A stretch of DNA of 64,000 nt from Isoetes taiwanensis (Eukaryota; Streptophyta; Lycopodiopsida; Isoetales; Isoetaceae). The first letter of the stretch is position 1, and each line of letters begins with the position of its first letter. The translations under genes were made by a program, and so were the position numbers. The stretch is taken from positions 17,328,891-17,392,890 of the forward strand of contig JAJEKV010000027.1 in NCBI GenBank assembly GCA_021234155.1, written 5' to 3'. The notes under the pieces were generated by a model. That model ran no database searches and was not told the DNA's origin. It was given only the letters and a program-made list of their open reading frames with translations. This document shows positions 1-10,859 of this stretch, piece after piece.

Positions 1-1300
1 CCTGCGAGTGTATGATTGTGTTGCCCAATTGTCGTATCCTCCCGATGACATGTTGGTTGTTCTTGTTGCAGGTCTCTATGATCTTTGCCAAGGATGTTGA
101 TAGGTTGGTCTCTGATGTCGTGATGTATGATATGCAGTATATGACTATGGCGTAGGTGTTGAAGATGTACTGGAAATTTGTGTTGGCTCTCCACATTGTG
201 GCAATGCGAGGATTGAAGGCGGTTGTCTTGGAGTCACTCACCTGCCCTTGAGGAAGAGCTTGAGTCCTTGAATGCCGTATGCGAGCACCTTGTATTGGTG
301 TTCATCGAGGCCCACGTGTTGCAGCAGGTTATCCATTGTCTTCGTTTTGTCTTTCCAGTCCACGTTTTGATTTTCTCCTTGTTCTCTTTCATGGCCATTC
401 CTCCTTCAGGGGAGTGATCTTCCAGTTGTATCTCTGTGTTGTACTTTTTGAAGCGCTCCTCTACTTGTGTTTTGGCATTGTCTACTTCGTCATCGTGTTC
501 ATCGGATTTGCTTTAGTCGTCTTCTGTCGTCTTTGTTGGACAGTTCTCTACGCCACTTCTAGTGGTTTTGTCTAGGAGGCATACTGATTCTTCATTTTGT
601 TGTTGTGTGCGTGAGCCTGCATTAGTTTCTTGCTGCTTTGGTGTTTGCCTCAAGTCGAGTATTTTGTTGACTCTCTTGCGTACGTTTAAGTAGGACATGT
701 CGATGTTCACATTTTTGTTCATGAATTGACGGGCGCATTTTGCTGGGTGCTGGATGTCAGTGCCCTGGCATTGCAGGAACGTTGTCAGCATCGTATCCTG
801 CTCGTTTGTCCAACGACGCTTTTGTGTTGGTGGCTGCAGTCCGACCTACTCATGGCTTGGGCATTGTTGTTGCTGTCGATGGATGTGGGGCTGCGGGCCA
901 AGGGGTAACTGGCTTTGTTTTGCACTCATCAAACTTCTTGCATGCGTGATCACTGTGTTTGGGAAGACTCAGATGTGGCTGTGTCGTTGCAGGAATGCAG
1001 CAGTCTTTCTTTGCATTGGTGTCGTCTTATATTCTTGCATCTCCCAAAACTGAAGGAAGATCGGGTCATCTTCCTTTTGTCAGTGCTCGTGCACCATTGT
1101 AGAGAGTTCCTATAAAATCATGCATGCATACGTCTTTGTAAGTTCGAGTGCCAAATACCTCGACAAGAGGATCTGAGGCAGAAATTTTATTTAACATTGT
1201 AGTCACATACATTTTGTCAGGAAATGGCGAAGCAACGTTCTTGAAATGGCATATGTGCAGCAAGAGGCAAGGTTGAAAGTACCAGAATGTTGTATGGGCC
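1..1300 (-). pseudogene. Helitron Rep/helicase gene remnant
   Basis: Read on the minus strand, 1-210 encodes RIATMWRANTNFQYIF followed by YCISYITTSE. This matches the conserved stretch of Helitron proteins (LWRAN-D-QFVLDPYA-YI-SY--K) just before the PIF1-like helicase. Positions 250-400 in another frame encode DEHQYKVLAYGIQGLKLFLK, the typical upstream segment of the same protein. An acidic linker lies at 400-520 after an in-frame TAA, and a further open stretch at 513-791 begins MLTTFLQCQGTDIQHPAKCA. Frameshifts and stops separate the pieces, so it is dead. The helicase itself would lie to the left of the window. The family call for 1-400 is fairly firm; the pieces beyond 800 (for example 1066-1263) are only coding-like. 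Confidence 0.55.
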
Positions 1301-1436
1301 TGTGTTTAGCTTTGGGTCTCCTCGGTGGCCTGCAATATTAGATCGAGCTCTGTAGTTAGATGGTGTAAATTGAAACGATATTAAAATGAGGAATATGAAA
1401 CGATGGGTTACGTAGTATATATTCAAGGGTGGGGAC

Positions 1437-2009
1437 ATGCGTACAAACAAGTTTTTTAGTTGTTTCTTTACATGTGAAGCCTGTAGGTCCTGTAGCATTC
1501 TTTTGTTGATGCATCTCGTTTCTTATTACTCTTCAATCAGATCTTCAACACCATCTTCTTCGAGCACCATTATGCCAGTTTACATTGGCAGGAAGCTCCT
1601 ACATTTCATGTTGGTGACCTTGTCTGGCTTTTTCGTAGAGCCTCTCTACCCCTTGTCCCTACAACAAGCTTATCGTTGCCTTGGTCCTTATTGGATCACG
1701 ACCCAGATTAGCAATATGGCATTCTGGCTCGAGCTCCCTCTAGTTATTCGTCTCTATTCAGTATTTTATATTTCGTTATTGGAGCCCTACACAGTTAATC
1801 CTTTCTCATATTGCGTTCCTCCACCGTCACCACTAGTGGAAATTGATGAGCACGAGGAGTTTGAGGTTCGAGAGATTTTGGACTCCAAGTGTTTGCGTCG
1901 GCGATTGTATTACTTTGTTGATTGGGAAGGTTACTTGTCAAGTGATAGAACCTGGGAGCCTGCCAAGAATTTGACTAATGCTCTTGATAAAATTGCAGAG
2001 TTTCACTGA
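1437..2009 (+). pseudogene. Ty3/gypsy polyprotein 3' end: integrase C-terminus plus chromodomain
   Basis: The 190-codon frame ends in a clear chromodomain (EFEVREILDSKCLRRRLYYF then VDWEGYLSSDRTWEPAKNL), which recruits integration complexes to chromatin in chromoviruses. Upstream is the integrase C-terminal segment RCLGPYWITTQISNMAFWLE and FYISLLEPYTVNPF. A frameshift near 1650 separates this from a second-frame FHVGDLVWLFRRA at about 1606-1645, which is the normal start of that domain. Reverse transcriptase, RNase H and the integrase core are missing, so this is a 3' fragment. It is followed by a TGA at 2007-2009 and a polypurine tract at 2074-2082. The chromodomain is also present at 6361-6557. 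Confidence 0.85.
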
Positions 2010-4928
2010 CGTTACCCGGATAAGCCAATTTCGAGTACCCCGGCTCCAGCTCCAAGGACTTATTGCCATCATAGGAGGGGGATGATGTGACGACCATATG
2101 GGTATTCGTACTGTACAAGTATTTTACTCATATGTACAAAAGATGGTCGTCACATGGATGCAAAAAAAGTAGTTACACGAGATAAGTTTTGAACTCGCAA
2201 CCTTCTAGCTACAAGTCACGCACCTTTACCAAGTGCACTAACAACACTTATTAGAGACATTTGCTTATCTTTTCTTTATATGCAGGATTGCTTCTAGGAG
2301 GTTCTAGAGACCTACATGCATACGTGACACTTGGCGCGATCTGTCCATGGAGTGGCGCAATCCTGACCATTGGCCTAGATATATAGAGGCACCTCTTTCT
2401 TGTCGAACCATTCCGGTTCAATGTTAGCATCCACCATCTAAGTTAGGAATCTAAAATCTAGTAATTGCAGAAGCTAATCCTATTGCAACTACAATTTAGC
2501 AAGAGCTAGCATAAGATGTGCAAACACCAATTGCAATGTGGAAAAAAGTAGATTTTAAATCAGCAACACTTCCATCATATAAGGTAGTAAATGATGAATA
2601 TGGAAAATTATAACACAAGCACTAGATTTTGGCTTCATGATTTTAATCTCGCTACTCCAAGTAGAATCCGATCAAACCCACAATAAGTGGCTTTTGAAGA
2701 AATTATTAGGGATTTAGGAACAATCTCACAGTTTTTGGCTAACGATCCAGTTGATCCTTCCAGATGAATTTGAAACACAAGGATTAGTATTTATAGCAAA
2801 TCCAATAGTGACAGCTCTGTCCTCTACTAAATGGAGGTAAAAAATTGTAAAAAGCAATAAAATAAGAATGCGGTTATAGAATCTTGCTAGCTTGATGAAG
2901 AAAGCTAGGCAAATATGAATAGAGAAAGCAAGTAGTATAATAAATATAATACTTGAAGAATTATCCATGAGAAAACATGAAGATGAAAGGCAACGGAGTT
3001 GCCATGGGAATGGAGAAGCACCCATAAAGATCCATAGAAGAACAAAATACCTGTGGGGAAGATGAGAATTGATGTGGCAAAAACAAAGGCCTCAAAATAA
3101 CAAGGGATCAAGTCACGAAACCGGAGAAAAGGGAAAAATATGCTTGAAAACTAGAGAAGGAGAAACCAACCAAACTGGTAGCAATAAATTGTGGAAAAAT
3201 CATAGTGAAAAGGAAGGGATCAAGAATATTTGGAGAATAACTATAGGTTGGGGCCACACAAAGAGCAAGTTGAATAGGGGCCAATGAAAAGTAAACCAAA
3301 CTATTGAGTAAGAAAATAAAAGACTTGTTAAAAACAAGGAAATTGTCGACGAAGGGGAAAAATTCTTGGATGGATTTCTTGATAACAAAAAAAAAAAGTG
3401 AACGGAGAACTTGAGACCCTGGCGGAAAAGTGGATGGGGATGCCGTTCTGGAAATCCACAGCTCTTATATCGATTCAAGATCAAATTTGCCTGGAAGAGT
3501 GCCTGGATGCCAATCAAATCAGCCCTCAGATTCCAGCCCTGCACCACTAAATTAGCCTGCTCAGAGGGGAGATCAAGCCAGGAAGCCATTTTTTGTGACA
3601 AATCAGGGTTATGCTAGGCTGAAAGGGCTTGATAGAGATTTTGAAAGACTCCAAAGGCTTGGATCAACGCAAAACGGCCTTAGAGCCAGCCAAAATGACT
3701 GGATCTAAGAAGATTTGGCCATCCATAGTTCAGATTGCAGATATGAGTTGGATGAGGGCCAGGACAGGTTGATTTGATCTCAGCATCTCTTAAGGGCCAT
3801 GCCGAATCACTGCCCGCCTGTACAATTCGAGAAATTCCCTATAACTCCAAGCAACCAAACTCTGAATGGGGATTTTTACAAGAACCTTGATTTGGGAAGG
3901 CCTTATCAGGGAATATTTTATTGTCCTAACTGCCCTAAGCCCACAACAAAACTCTGTGAAAAAATCTTCCTCTATAACCAACCTATGTAGACAAGTTAAT
4001 GAAATTCCACTTTGGAGAAGAAACCTATGAGGAGTCATCATGGAGAATGAAATGTGCCAAGGATGGTGACGTGGCATTTGAGGTGATGATCTGGCAGGTG
4101 CCATGTTGGCGATCCGCCCATGTGGCACATATGAAATTCAAGGGGCACATATGAAAACCAAGAGGTGTTACGAGGTGGATAATGATGTGGCAGGGGTAGA
4201 CTAGACTATAAATATGTGCACCATGGTTGGGGTTATTCCAACCAAAACTGGAATAAAAAAGTGCAATAAAGATCAATCTTTTGTTTCAAGTTCTCTTTGG
4301 TGTTTCTCTTTCACAGCACTACCTTCTCCTCGGGTTGCGTGCAGAGGCTCGACATATTTGTGGTGCACCAGCCAGGAAATCACACTGTGGTGCTCATGAA
4401 GGAGAGTCATCTAAAGAAAGCTGTCAACATCATATAGGAAAGAAGATCCAAGTCACGACCCAAGTCACGACTAGGAGAAGCTGGCCAACTACATCTATCG
4501 CTGTATGTACATGCAAGGAACAGAATCCAATGAATGAATTTGAAGCTCAAACTTGCACTGTGCTTGCATCCTTCTACAAGAAATTACCCACCTGGGCTCC
4601 AAATATGGCACCGGATTGGGATCAGGTCTGTGTGGTATAACACTTTTTCTTCCAATACAATGAGAGGAGAGATTGGTAGTCCACATGGGGAAATGTCATT
4701 GGGTATGAATGATTAGGTAGGGCTAGTTAGGACATGGCCGTACCAGCAGCATGGGTTTATATTAGGAGTATTAATTGAAGGCCTGGCTATGACGTCGTAA
4801 TAGATGGGATTGAAAGATGTGCTTCTATTCTTATCCTATTTTCACCGAATTTGAGGAAGCTACTGTGGGAGTTTCGGCTATTCTTAAAAGATGTATGGCA
4901 GAAGGGATTCTCGAGGCTTTGGGGTTCC
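1811..4928 (+). repeat. Duplicated Ty3-derived block, copy 1 (uninterrupted)
   Basis: From TTGCGTTCCTCC at 1811 to GGGGTTCC at 4928 this block matches 6359-20313 with a few percent substitution, once the two insertions in that copy are removed. It holds the chromodomain, the polypurine tract, an LTR-like start, possible promoters (TATATAG near 2385; CTATAAATA near 4204) and an AATAAA near 4264. Whether 2083-4928 is one very long LTR or a short LTR plus flank is not settled: no clear CA end was identified. Open frames at 3200-3601 and 3790-4128 on the minus strand have no recognisable domain. This copy acts as the empty-site reference for the TRIM and E1 insertions. Confidence 0.75.
2074..2160 (+). 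other. Polypurine tract and LTR start with terminal hairpin (copy 1)
   Basis: GGAGGGGGA lies just before TGATGTGACGACC, the arrangement expected for second-strand priming and the start of a Ty3 3' LTR (LTR start about 2083 or 2086). TGTGACGACCAT at 2086-2097 is repeated inverted as ATGGTCGTCACA near 2143-2154, so the first 69 bases can fold into a long hairpin. The same structure is at 6622-6702. Confidence 0.6.
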
Positions 4929-4939
4929 GGTGTTGAAAT

Positions 4940-5049
<110 letters not shown>

Positions 5050-5073
5050 GTTGGCCACATGATCGTCAAAAAC

Positions 5074-5149
5074 TTGTCTCTCGTGGTATACGGCGAGAGA
5101 CAATTTTTATACGGTATACAAGATGGTTTTGCGGCGGCGTTGCCGCCGC
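5074..5149. other. Two adjacent perfect hairpins
   Basis: TTGTCTCTCG (5074-5083) is repeated inverted at 5094-5103 with a 10-base loop. GCGGCGGC (5131-5138) pairs with GCCGCCGC (5142-5149) over a 3-base loop. They sit next to the CT microsatellite. No transposon family was recognised. Confidence 0.6.
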
Positions 5150-6358
5150 TATAGTTCGAAGGGTTTTCTGAAGTAGGAGTGTGGGTGAGATGGAGATGAT
5201 ATGAAAGTGTGCTATTGGAATGTATGTATGCTAGTGAAAATTTTCAAACAGAAACAGCGTCTCATGTAGAAGTTAAGTTCATGTAGAAGTTAAGTTCAGG
5301 AACAGATTGTATCCAAGACAAAACAAATAATCAACTTTAAAAGATACCAAATAACCTTGTATAAGCAAGCACAGAGAGTTAAGCATTTAAGCTATGGGAC
5401 AAAAAACAATCAATACAGCCAAACATGAACACAACCTACATCACAAAATCATAGTTGTGCCTATTCCTTGTTGGAGAAATTTAGATATTTCAAACATTCA
5501 ATCTTGCCTAGACATGCAAGAAACACACTTGCCAATTGGATTGCTGTGAAGATTTAAGCTTACTAATTTGGACAAATTTCCCAGTGAAATGATTATAATT
5601 TAATCCTCTGCAAGCTCGTGTCGCGATTGAAGTCCAACAATGGGCGATGGTCAATCCAATCGGCCTTATCAATTTGTGCGGGTGCAAGGAGTTATACAGA
5701 GTCCTTGGTTATAGAATTTGTGTCAAATACATTCTATTCTGAATATGCTCATAGTTATGGAATCGAGTTAAAGCCATGTTCTAAGGATTTTTAGGAAATA
5801 AATTAAAGCCATGCTCTCCATTTTTTTTTTCTGAGCGACCTCCACGCCCCTGCTCAATTTTTCCACCTAGGAAACCATAAACGATTTGATCTGCTTCTTA
5901 TGAACAGGGTCAGATATTTTAGACTTGAAGCGCTCCCTTTTTGCTGCCCAAAGCATCCTTTCTCATATTTCTACATGATCATAAACGCTTGTTTTGCAGA
6001 TCCCAAAGTAGCTTCAAAAAACTTAATCGTTGCATCAGCATTTCTGAATCGAAGTAGGAATTTTTGAATTCTTTGACAAATTCCATGGCCAAAGGTTTTA
6101 CCTGGCTTGTTTGTGGCCATAGCCATTCTACTAGAATGACCCATCGGAAACCTCATTATTTCCAAAATATCTCCTGTTTAATATCTAAAGCTTCCAATAT
6201 TCACATTGAAACATTTCCAGCGATTTTTATTCACAAAGAGTGTTCTTAACGGCGCTTCTCGAATTCACATTCATAGGTTTTATTTCTTTCCGCATTTGCT
6301 TTTACAATATAAGCTCAAACCTGCTATCTTGCATCTTCAACGTTGTTTGCTCTTTTCT
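5150..6358. other. Unassigned AT-rich spacer
   Basis: No supported gene. It contains a 17-base direct repeat near 5264-5300 and only short random frames. Confidence 0.5.
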
Positions 6359-6360
6359 TT

Positions 6361-6557
6361 GCGTTCCTCCACCGCTACCACTAGTGGAAATTGATGAGCA
6401 CGAGGAGTTTGAGGTTCGAGAGATTTTGGACTCCAAGTGTTTGCGTCGGCGATTGTATTACTTTGTTGATTGGGAAGGTTACTTGTCAAGTGATAGAACC
6501 TGGGAGCCTGCCAAGAATTTGACTAATGCTCTTGATAAAATTGCAGAGTTTCACTGA
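6361..6557 (+). pseudogene. Ty3 chromodomain fragment (copy 2)
   Basis: Encodes the same C-terminal chromodomain as 1820-2009 (EFEVREILDSKCLRRRLYYF, then the VDWEGYL and RTWEPAKNL motifs). It ends at the same TGA and is followed by the polypurine tract at 6622-6630. The upstream 120 codons of the open frame (from 6240) are unrelated flank, so this is only the last 60-odd residues of a polyprotein. Confidence 0.85.
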
Positions 6558-8975
6558 CATTACCCGGATAAGCCAGTTTCGAGTACCCCGGCTCTAGCTC
6601 CGAGGACTCGTTGCCATCATAGGAGGGGGATGGTGTGACGACCATATGGGTATTCGTACTGTACAAGTATTTTACTCATATGTACAAAAGATGGTCGTCA
6701 CATGGATGCAAAAAAAGTAGTTACACAAGGTAAGTTTTGAACTCGCAACCTTCTAGCTACAAGTCACGCACCTATACCAACCAAGTGCACTAACAACACT
6801 TATTAGAGACATTTGCTTATCTTTTCTTTATATGCAGGGTTGCTTCTAGGAGGTGCTAGAGACCTACATGCATACGTGACACTTGGCACGATCTGTCCAT
6901 TGGAGTGGCGCGATCCTGACCGTTGGCCTAGATATATAGAGGCACCTCCTTCTTGTCGAACCATTCCGGTTCAATGTTAGCATCCACCATCTAAGTTAGG
7001 AATATAAAAGCTAGTAATTGCAGAACCTAATCCTTTTTAGCAAGAGCTAGCATAAGATGTGCAAACACCAATTACAATGTGGAAAAAAGTAGATTTTAAA
7101 TCAGCAACACTTCCATCATACTAGTAAATGATGAATATGGCAAATTATAACACAAGCACTAGATAATGGATTCATGATTTTAATCTCGCTACTCCAAGTA
7201 GAATCCGATCAAACCCACAATAAGTGGCTTTTGGAGGAATTATTAAGATTTAGGAACAATCTCACAGTTTTTGGCTAACGATCCAGTTGATCCTTCCAGA
7301 TGAATTTGAAACACAAGGATTAGTATTTATAGCAAATCCGAAGTGACAGCTCTGTCGTCTACTAAATGGAGGTAAAAAATTGTAAAAAGCAATAAAATAA
7401 GAATGCCGCTGTAGAATCTTGCTAGCTTGGTGAAGAAAGCTAGGCAAATATGAATAGAGAAAGCAAGTAGTATAATAAATATAATACTTGAAGAATTACC
7501 TATGAGAAAACATGAAGATGAAAGGCAACGGAGTTGCCATGGGAATGGAGAAGCACCCATAAAGATCCATAGAAGAACAAAATACCTATGGGGAAGATGG
7601 GAATTGATGTGGCAAAAACGAAGGCCTCAAAATAACAAGGGATCAAGTCACGAAACCGGAGAAAAAGGAAAAATATGCTTGAAAACTAGAGAAGGAGAAA
7701 CCAACCAAACTGGTAGCAATAAATTGTGAAGAAAATGATCTTAGCAAGGGCAAGACATAGAAAAATCATAGTGAAAAGGAAGGGATCAAGAATATTTGGA
7801 GAATAACTATGGGTTGGGGCCACACAAAGAGCAAGTTGAATAGGGGCCAATGAAGAGTAAACCAAACTATTGAGTAAGAAAATAAAAGACTTGTTAAAAA
7901 CAAGGAAATTGTTGACGAAGGGGAAAAATTCTTGTTATGGATTTCTTGATAACAAAAAAAAAAAAAAAAAAAAAAAAAAGCAGACGGAGAGCTTGAGACC
8001 CTAGGCGAAAAGTGGATGGGGATGCCGTTCTGGAAATCCACAGCTCCTATATCGATTCAAAATCAAATTTGCCTGGAAGAGTGCCTGGATGCCAATCAAA
8101 TCAGCCCTCAAATTCCAGCCCTGCGCCACTAAATTAGCCTGCTAAGAAGGGAGATCAAGCCAGGAAGCCATTTTTTTGTGACAAATCGGGGCTATGGTAG
8201 GCTGAAAGGGCTTGATAGAGAATTTGAAAGACTCCAAAGGCTTGGATCAACGCAAAACGGCCTTAGAGCCAGCCAAAATGATTGGATCTAAGAAGATTTG
8301 GCCATCCATAGTTCAGATTGCAGATATGAGTTGGATGAGGGCCAGGACAGGTTGATTTGATCTCAGCATCTCTTAAGGGCCATGCCGAATCACTGGTCGC
8401 CTGTACAATTCGAGAAATTGCCCATAACTCCAATCAACAAAACTCTGAATGGGGATTTTTACAAGAACCTCGATTTGGGAAGGCCTTATCGGGGAATATT
8501 TTATTGTCCTAACTGCCCTAAGCCCACAACAAAACTCTGTGAAAAAATCTTCCTCTATAACCAAACTATGTAGACAAGTTAATGAAATTCCACTTTGGAG
8601 AAGAAACCTATGAGGGGTCATCATGGAGAATGAAACGTGCCAAGGATGGTGACGTGGCATTTGAGGTGATGATCTGGCAAAGGATGATGCATGAGGTGCC
8701 ATGTTGGCGATCCGCCCATGTGCCACATACGAAATTCAAGGGGCACATATGAAAACCAAGAGGTGTAACGCGGTGGATAATGATGTGGCAGGGGTAGAAT
8801 AGACTATAAATAAGTGCACCATGGTTGGGGTTATTCCAACCAAAACTGGAATAAAAACGTGCAATAAAGATCAATCTTTTGTTTCAAGTTCTCTTTGGTG
8901 TTTCTCTTTCACAGCGCTACCTTCTCCTCGGGTTGCGTGCAGAGGCTCGACATCCAGGAAATCACACTGTGGTGC

Positions 8976-9309
8976 TGATGTGGTCTGTGGGGTATGGGAT
9001 AAAGCCTGGAAAGGTTGGGGCCCATTGGATAATGATTTTCTTGAAGGATCCGCCCTTTTGGTATGTTGGTTATCACTAGAGGTACTAGTGCGTAACATTT
9101 GGTATCAGAGCCAAGGTTCAATTCCTCGTGGCAACATTGGTGTGTTCCACATGCTTGAGGGCAAGCATCTCGAGGAAGGGGAGGAATTGATATGGTCTGT
9201 GGGGTATGGGATAAAGCCTGGAAAGGTTGGGGCCCATTGGATAATGATTTCCTTGAAGGATCCGCCCTTTTGGTATGTTGGTTATCACTAGAGGTACTAG
9301 TGCATAACA
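8976..9309 (+). mobile_element. TRIM (terminal-repeat retrotransposon in miniature), 334 bp
   Basis: Two 122-bp direct repeats (8976-9097 and 9188-9309) begin TGATRTGGTCTG and end TAACA, so both have TG...CA ends. They differ at three positions, all transitions. Two bases after the first repeat is TGGTATCAGAGCC (9100-9112), the primer site for initiator Met-tRNA. Just before the second repeat is the purine-rich GAGGAAGGGGAGGAAT (9172-9187). A 5-bp duplication GGTGC flanks the element (8971-8975 and 9310-9314). The copy-1 block at about 4389 shows the empty site with GGTGC once. There is no coding capacity; it must move using proteins from another element. Confidence 0.93.
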
Positions 9310-9805
9310 GGTGCTCATGAAGGAGAGTCATCTAAAGAAAGCTGACAACATCATATAGGAAAGAAGATCCAAGTCATGGCTAGAAGAAGCCGGCCAACTA
9401 CATCTATTGATGTATGTACATGCAAGGAACAGAATCCAATGAATGAATTTGAAGCTCAAACTTGCACTATGCTTGCATCCTTCTACAAGAAATTACCCAC
9501 CTGAGCTCCAAATATGGCGCCGGATTGGGATCAGGTCTGTGTGGTATAACACTTTTTCTTCCAATACAAAGCATGATTTCATTAATTGGATAAAATAACG
9601 CAATTTTGAGAATTTTGAGCACACCTTATTTGCTCAAGCACGAATACTTTCACCTAGTACTCGACCCCAATGAACATGAGGTAATTAACATACACATATA
9701 CATACAAATTTTGTGTTATACTTGTACGTGTACATGACACTCGTATAAGCTCAATAATGGCCCTACATTGTACGCCAATAATTCACATCAATAATTTTAC
9801 TTCAC

Positions 9806-9813
9806 TATAAAAA
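9806..9813 (+). promoter_or_regulatory. TATA box of micro-gene 1
   Basis: CACTATAAAAACGGC, with the TATA starting 43 bases before the ATG at 9849. The preceding 40 bases (CCAATAATTCACATCAATAA...) are nearly the same as those before the second TATA box at 10422. Confidence 0.65.
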
Positions 9814-9848
9814 CGGCTTCACGAGGGGGTAGAGGCCATTCATCTTCC

Positions 9849-10081
9849 ATGGCTTCCTCGATGCCTCGTCCAGAGCACATCCGCTCTTTCAAGTGTTACT
9901 TGAGCTACAACGATCTGGGCGAATGCGCTAGAAATAGCGTTAAGCTTGATCCATGGCTCTTATCTAAAGTGATGGACCTGCTAGTGCTTGCGGAAGCTCA
10001 CTTTCAAAAAGTCCATATTTACCGCTTCCCCCCGAGATCTATGAGCTGAATGGCATCACGAGCTTTGATGTTGATGACGAG
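9849..10081 (+). pseudogene. E1 micro-gene 1 (frameshifted), unknown function
   Basis: The open frame starts MASSMPRPEHIRSFKCYLSY, continues NDLGEC and KLDPWLLSKV, then stops after 66 residues. In the next frame the sequence LPPEIYELNGITSFDVDDE runs to a TGA at 10079-10081 and aligns with the end of micro-gene 2 (LPERMSYEISGITTTDPEDE). So a small indel near 10023 in the C-rich run has broken it. The intact protein would be about 78 residues with an acidic tail, no signal peptide and no membrane segment. It shares HI--(I/F)KC, DL--C, LDP and GIT with its neighbour. No known family is recognised. Confidence 0.55.
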
Positions 10082-10421
10082 TGAATCAAGACTTTGCTAA
10101 TAATGTAATAATGACATGGGTACCTAATAACTAAGTAAGGATGTAATAGCATTCGATTAAGGATGTAATATCACGCACCTTTAACCGAAAGTATATTGTA
10201 ACGATGTGCTATCCCACCTCCACTTATTCTGCAAGCTGTCATTGAATTCAATCATAGCTAAATTCGTCAAGCAAACATGTTTTGAAACATACGCATATTA
10301 GTACGCATACATATATCCATACGAAAGATGTATTATACTTGTATTTATACAACGGTCTTATACACGAGCAATAATGGCTTCAAGTCTACCCCAATAATTC
10401 ACCTCAATAATTCTACCTCAC

Positions 10422-10429
10422 TATAAAAG
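10422..10429 (+). promoter_or_regulatory. TATA box of micro-gene 2
   Basis: CACTATAAAAGCTTC, TATA starting exactly 43 bases before the ATG at 10465, the same spacing as for micro-gene 1. With the usual TATA-to-start distance the mRNA leader would be only about 10-15 bases. Confidence 0.65.
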
Positions 10430-10464
10430 CTTCTCACTTCGGGGCTAAAGTTCATTCCTCTCCC

Positions 10465-10707
10465 ATGGATTATTTGCCTTCATCAATTCACCACATCGAG
10501 GCGATCAAGTGCTCAATGAGCCACTCTGATCTTGTTGGTTGCCTAGACAGGCATCTTCTTCTTGATCCCTACCTGCGAAGAAAAGCTTTGGGCGCTGAGA
10601 TTCGTTGCCCTGCGTCAATTCGTGTAATGATCCATCTGATTTGGCTTCCTGAGCGAATGAGCTATGAGATATCAGGGATCACTACTACAGATCCTGAAGA
10701 TGAATGA
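10465..10707 (+). CDS. E1 micro-gene 2, 80-residue protein of unknown function
   Basis: Encodes MDYLPSSIHHIEAIKCSMSH, followed by SDLVGC, LLLDPYLRRK and a tail ending GITTTDPEDE. It is a diverged tandem paralogue of the frame at 9849-10081, with a repeat unit of 616 bp. The promoter region is better conserved than the protein, which is unusual and argues that the pair is a real expressed family. No signal peptide, membrane span, cysteine framework or known domain can be seen. It lies within the left 1.2 kb of E1, so it probably serves or hitchhikes on that element. It could also be a captured host or viral gene. Confidence 0.5.
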   Translation: MDYLPSSIHHIEAIKCSMSHSDLVGCLDRHLLLDPYLRRKALGAEIRCPASIRVMIHLIWLPERMSYEISGITTTDPEDE

Positions 10708-10859
10708 ATCACCTGTTTAGCATTGTATAGTGTAAGAGCTCTTGTGTTGAGATGGAAAACGCAGAGCGTAACAAATAATAACTAGTCTATTGTAACTTTC
10801 ATGTTATGAATGATATAGTAATTATGTAAAAGAGCATTGCATACCTCAAGAGTTCTCAT

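Noticed and set aside
2748-2770. Sequence resembling the start of 18S rRNA (CAGTTGATCCTTCCAG)
   Set aside because: Only a short match, repeated at 7284 in the duplicated block, with no further 18S similarity.
8821-9331. 156- and 140-codon frames across the TRIM
   Set aside because: The frame repeats itself because the LTRs are direct repeats; no domain.
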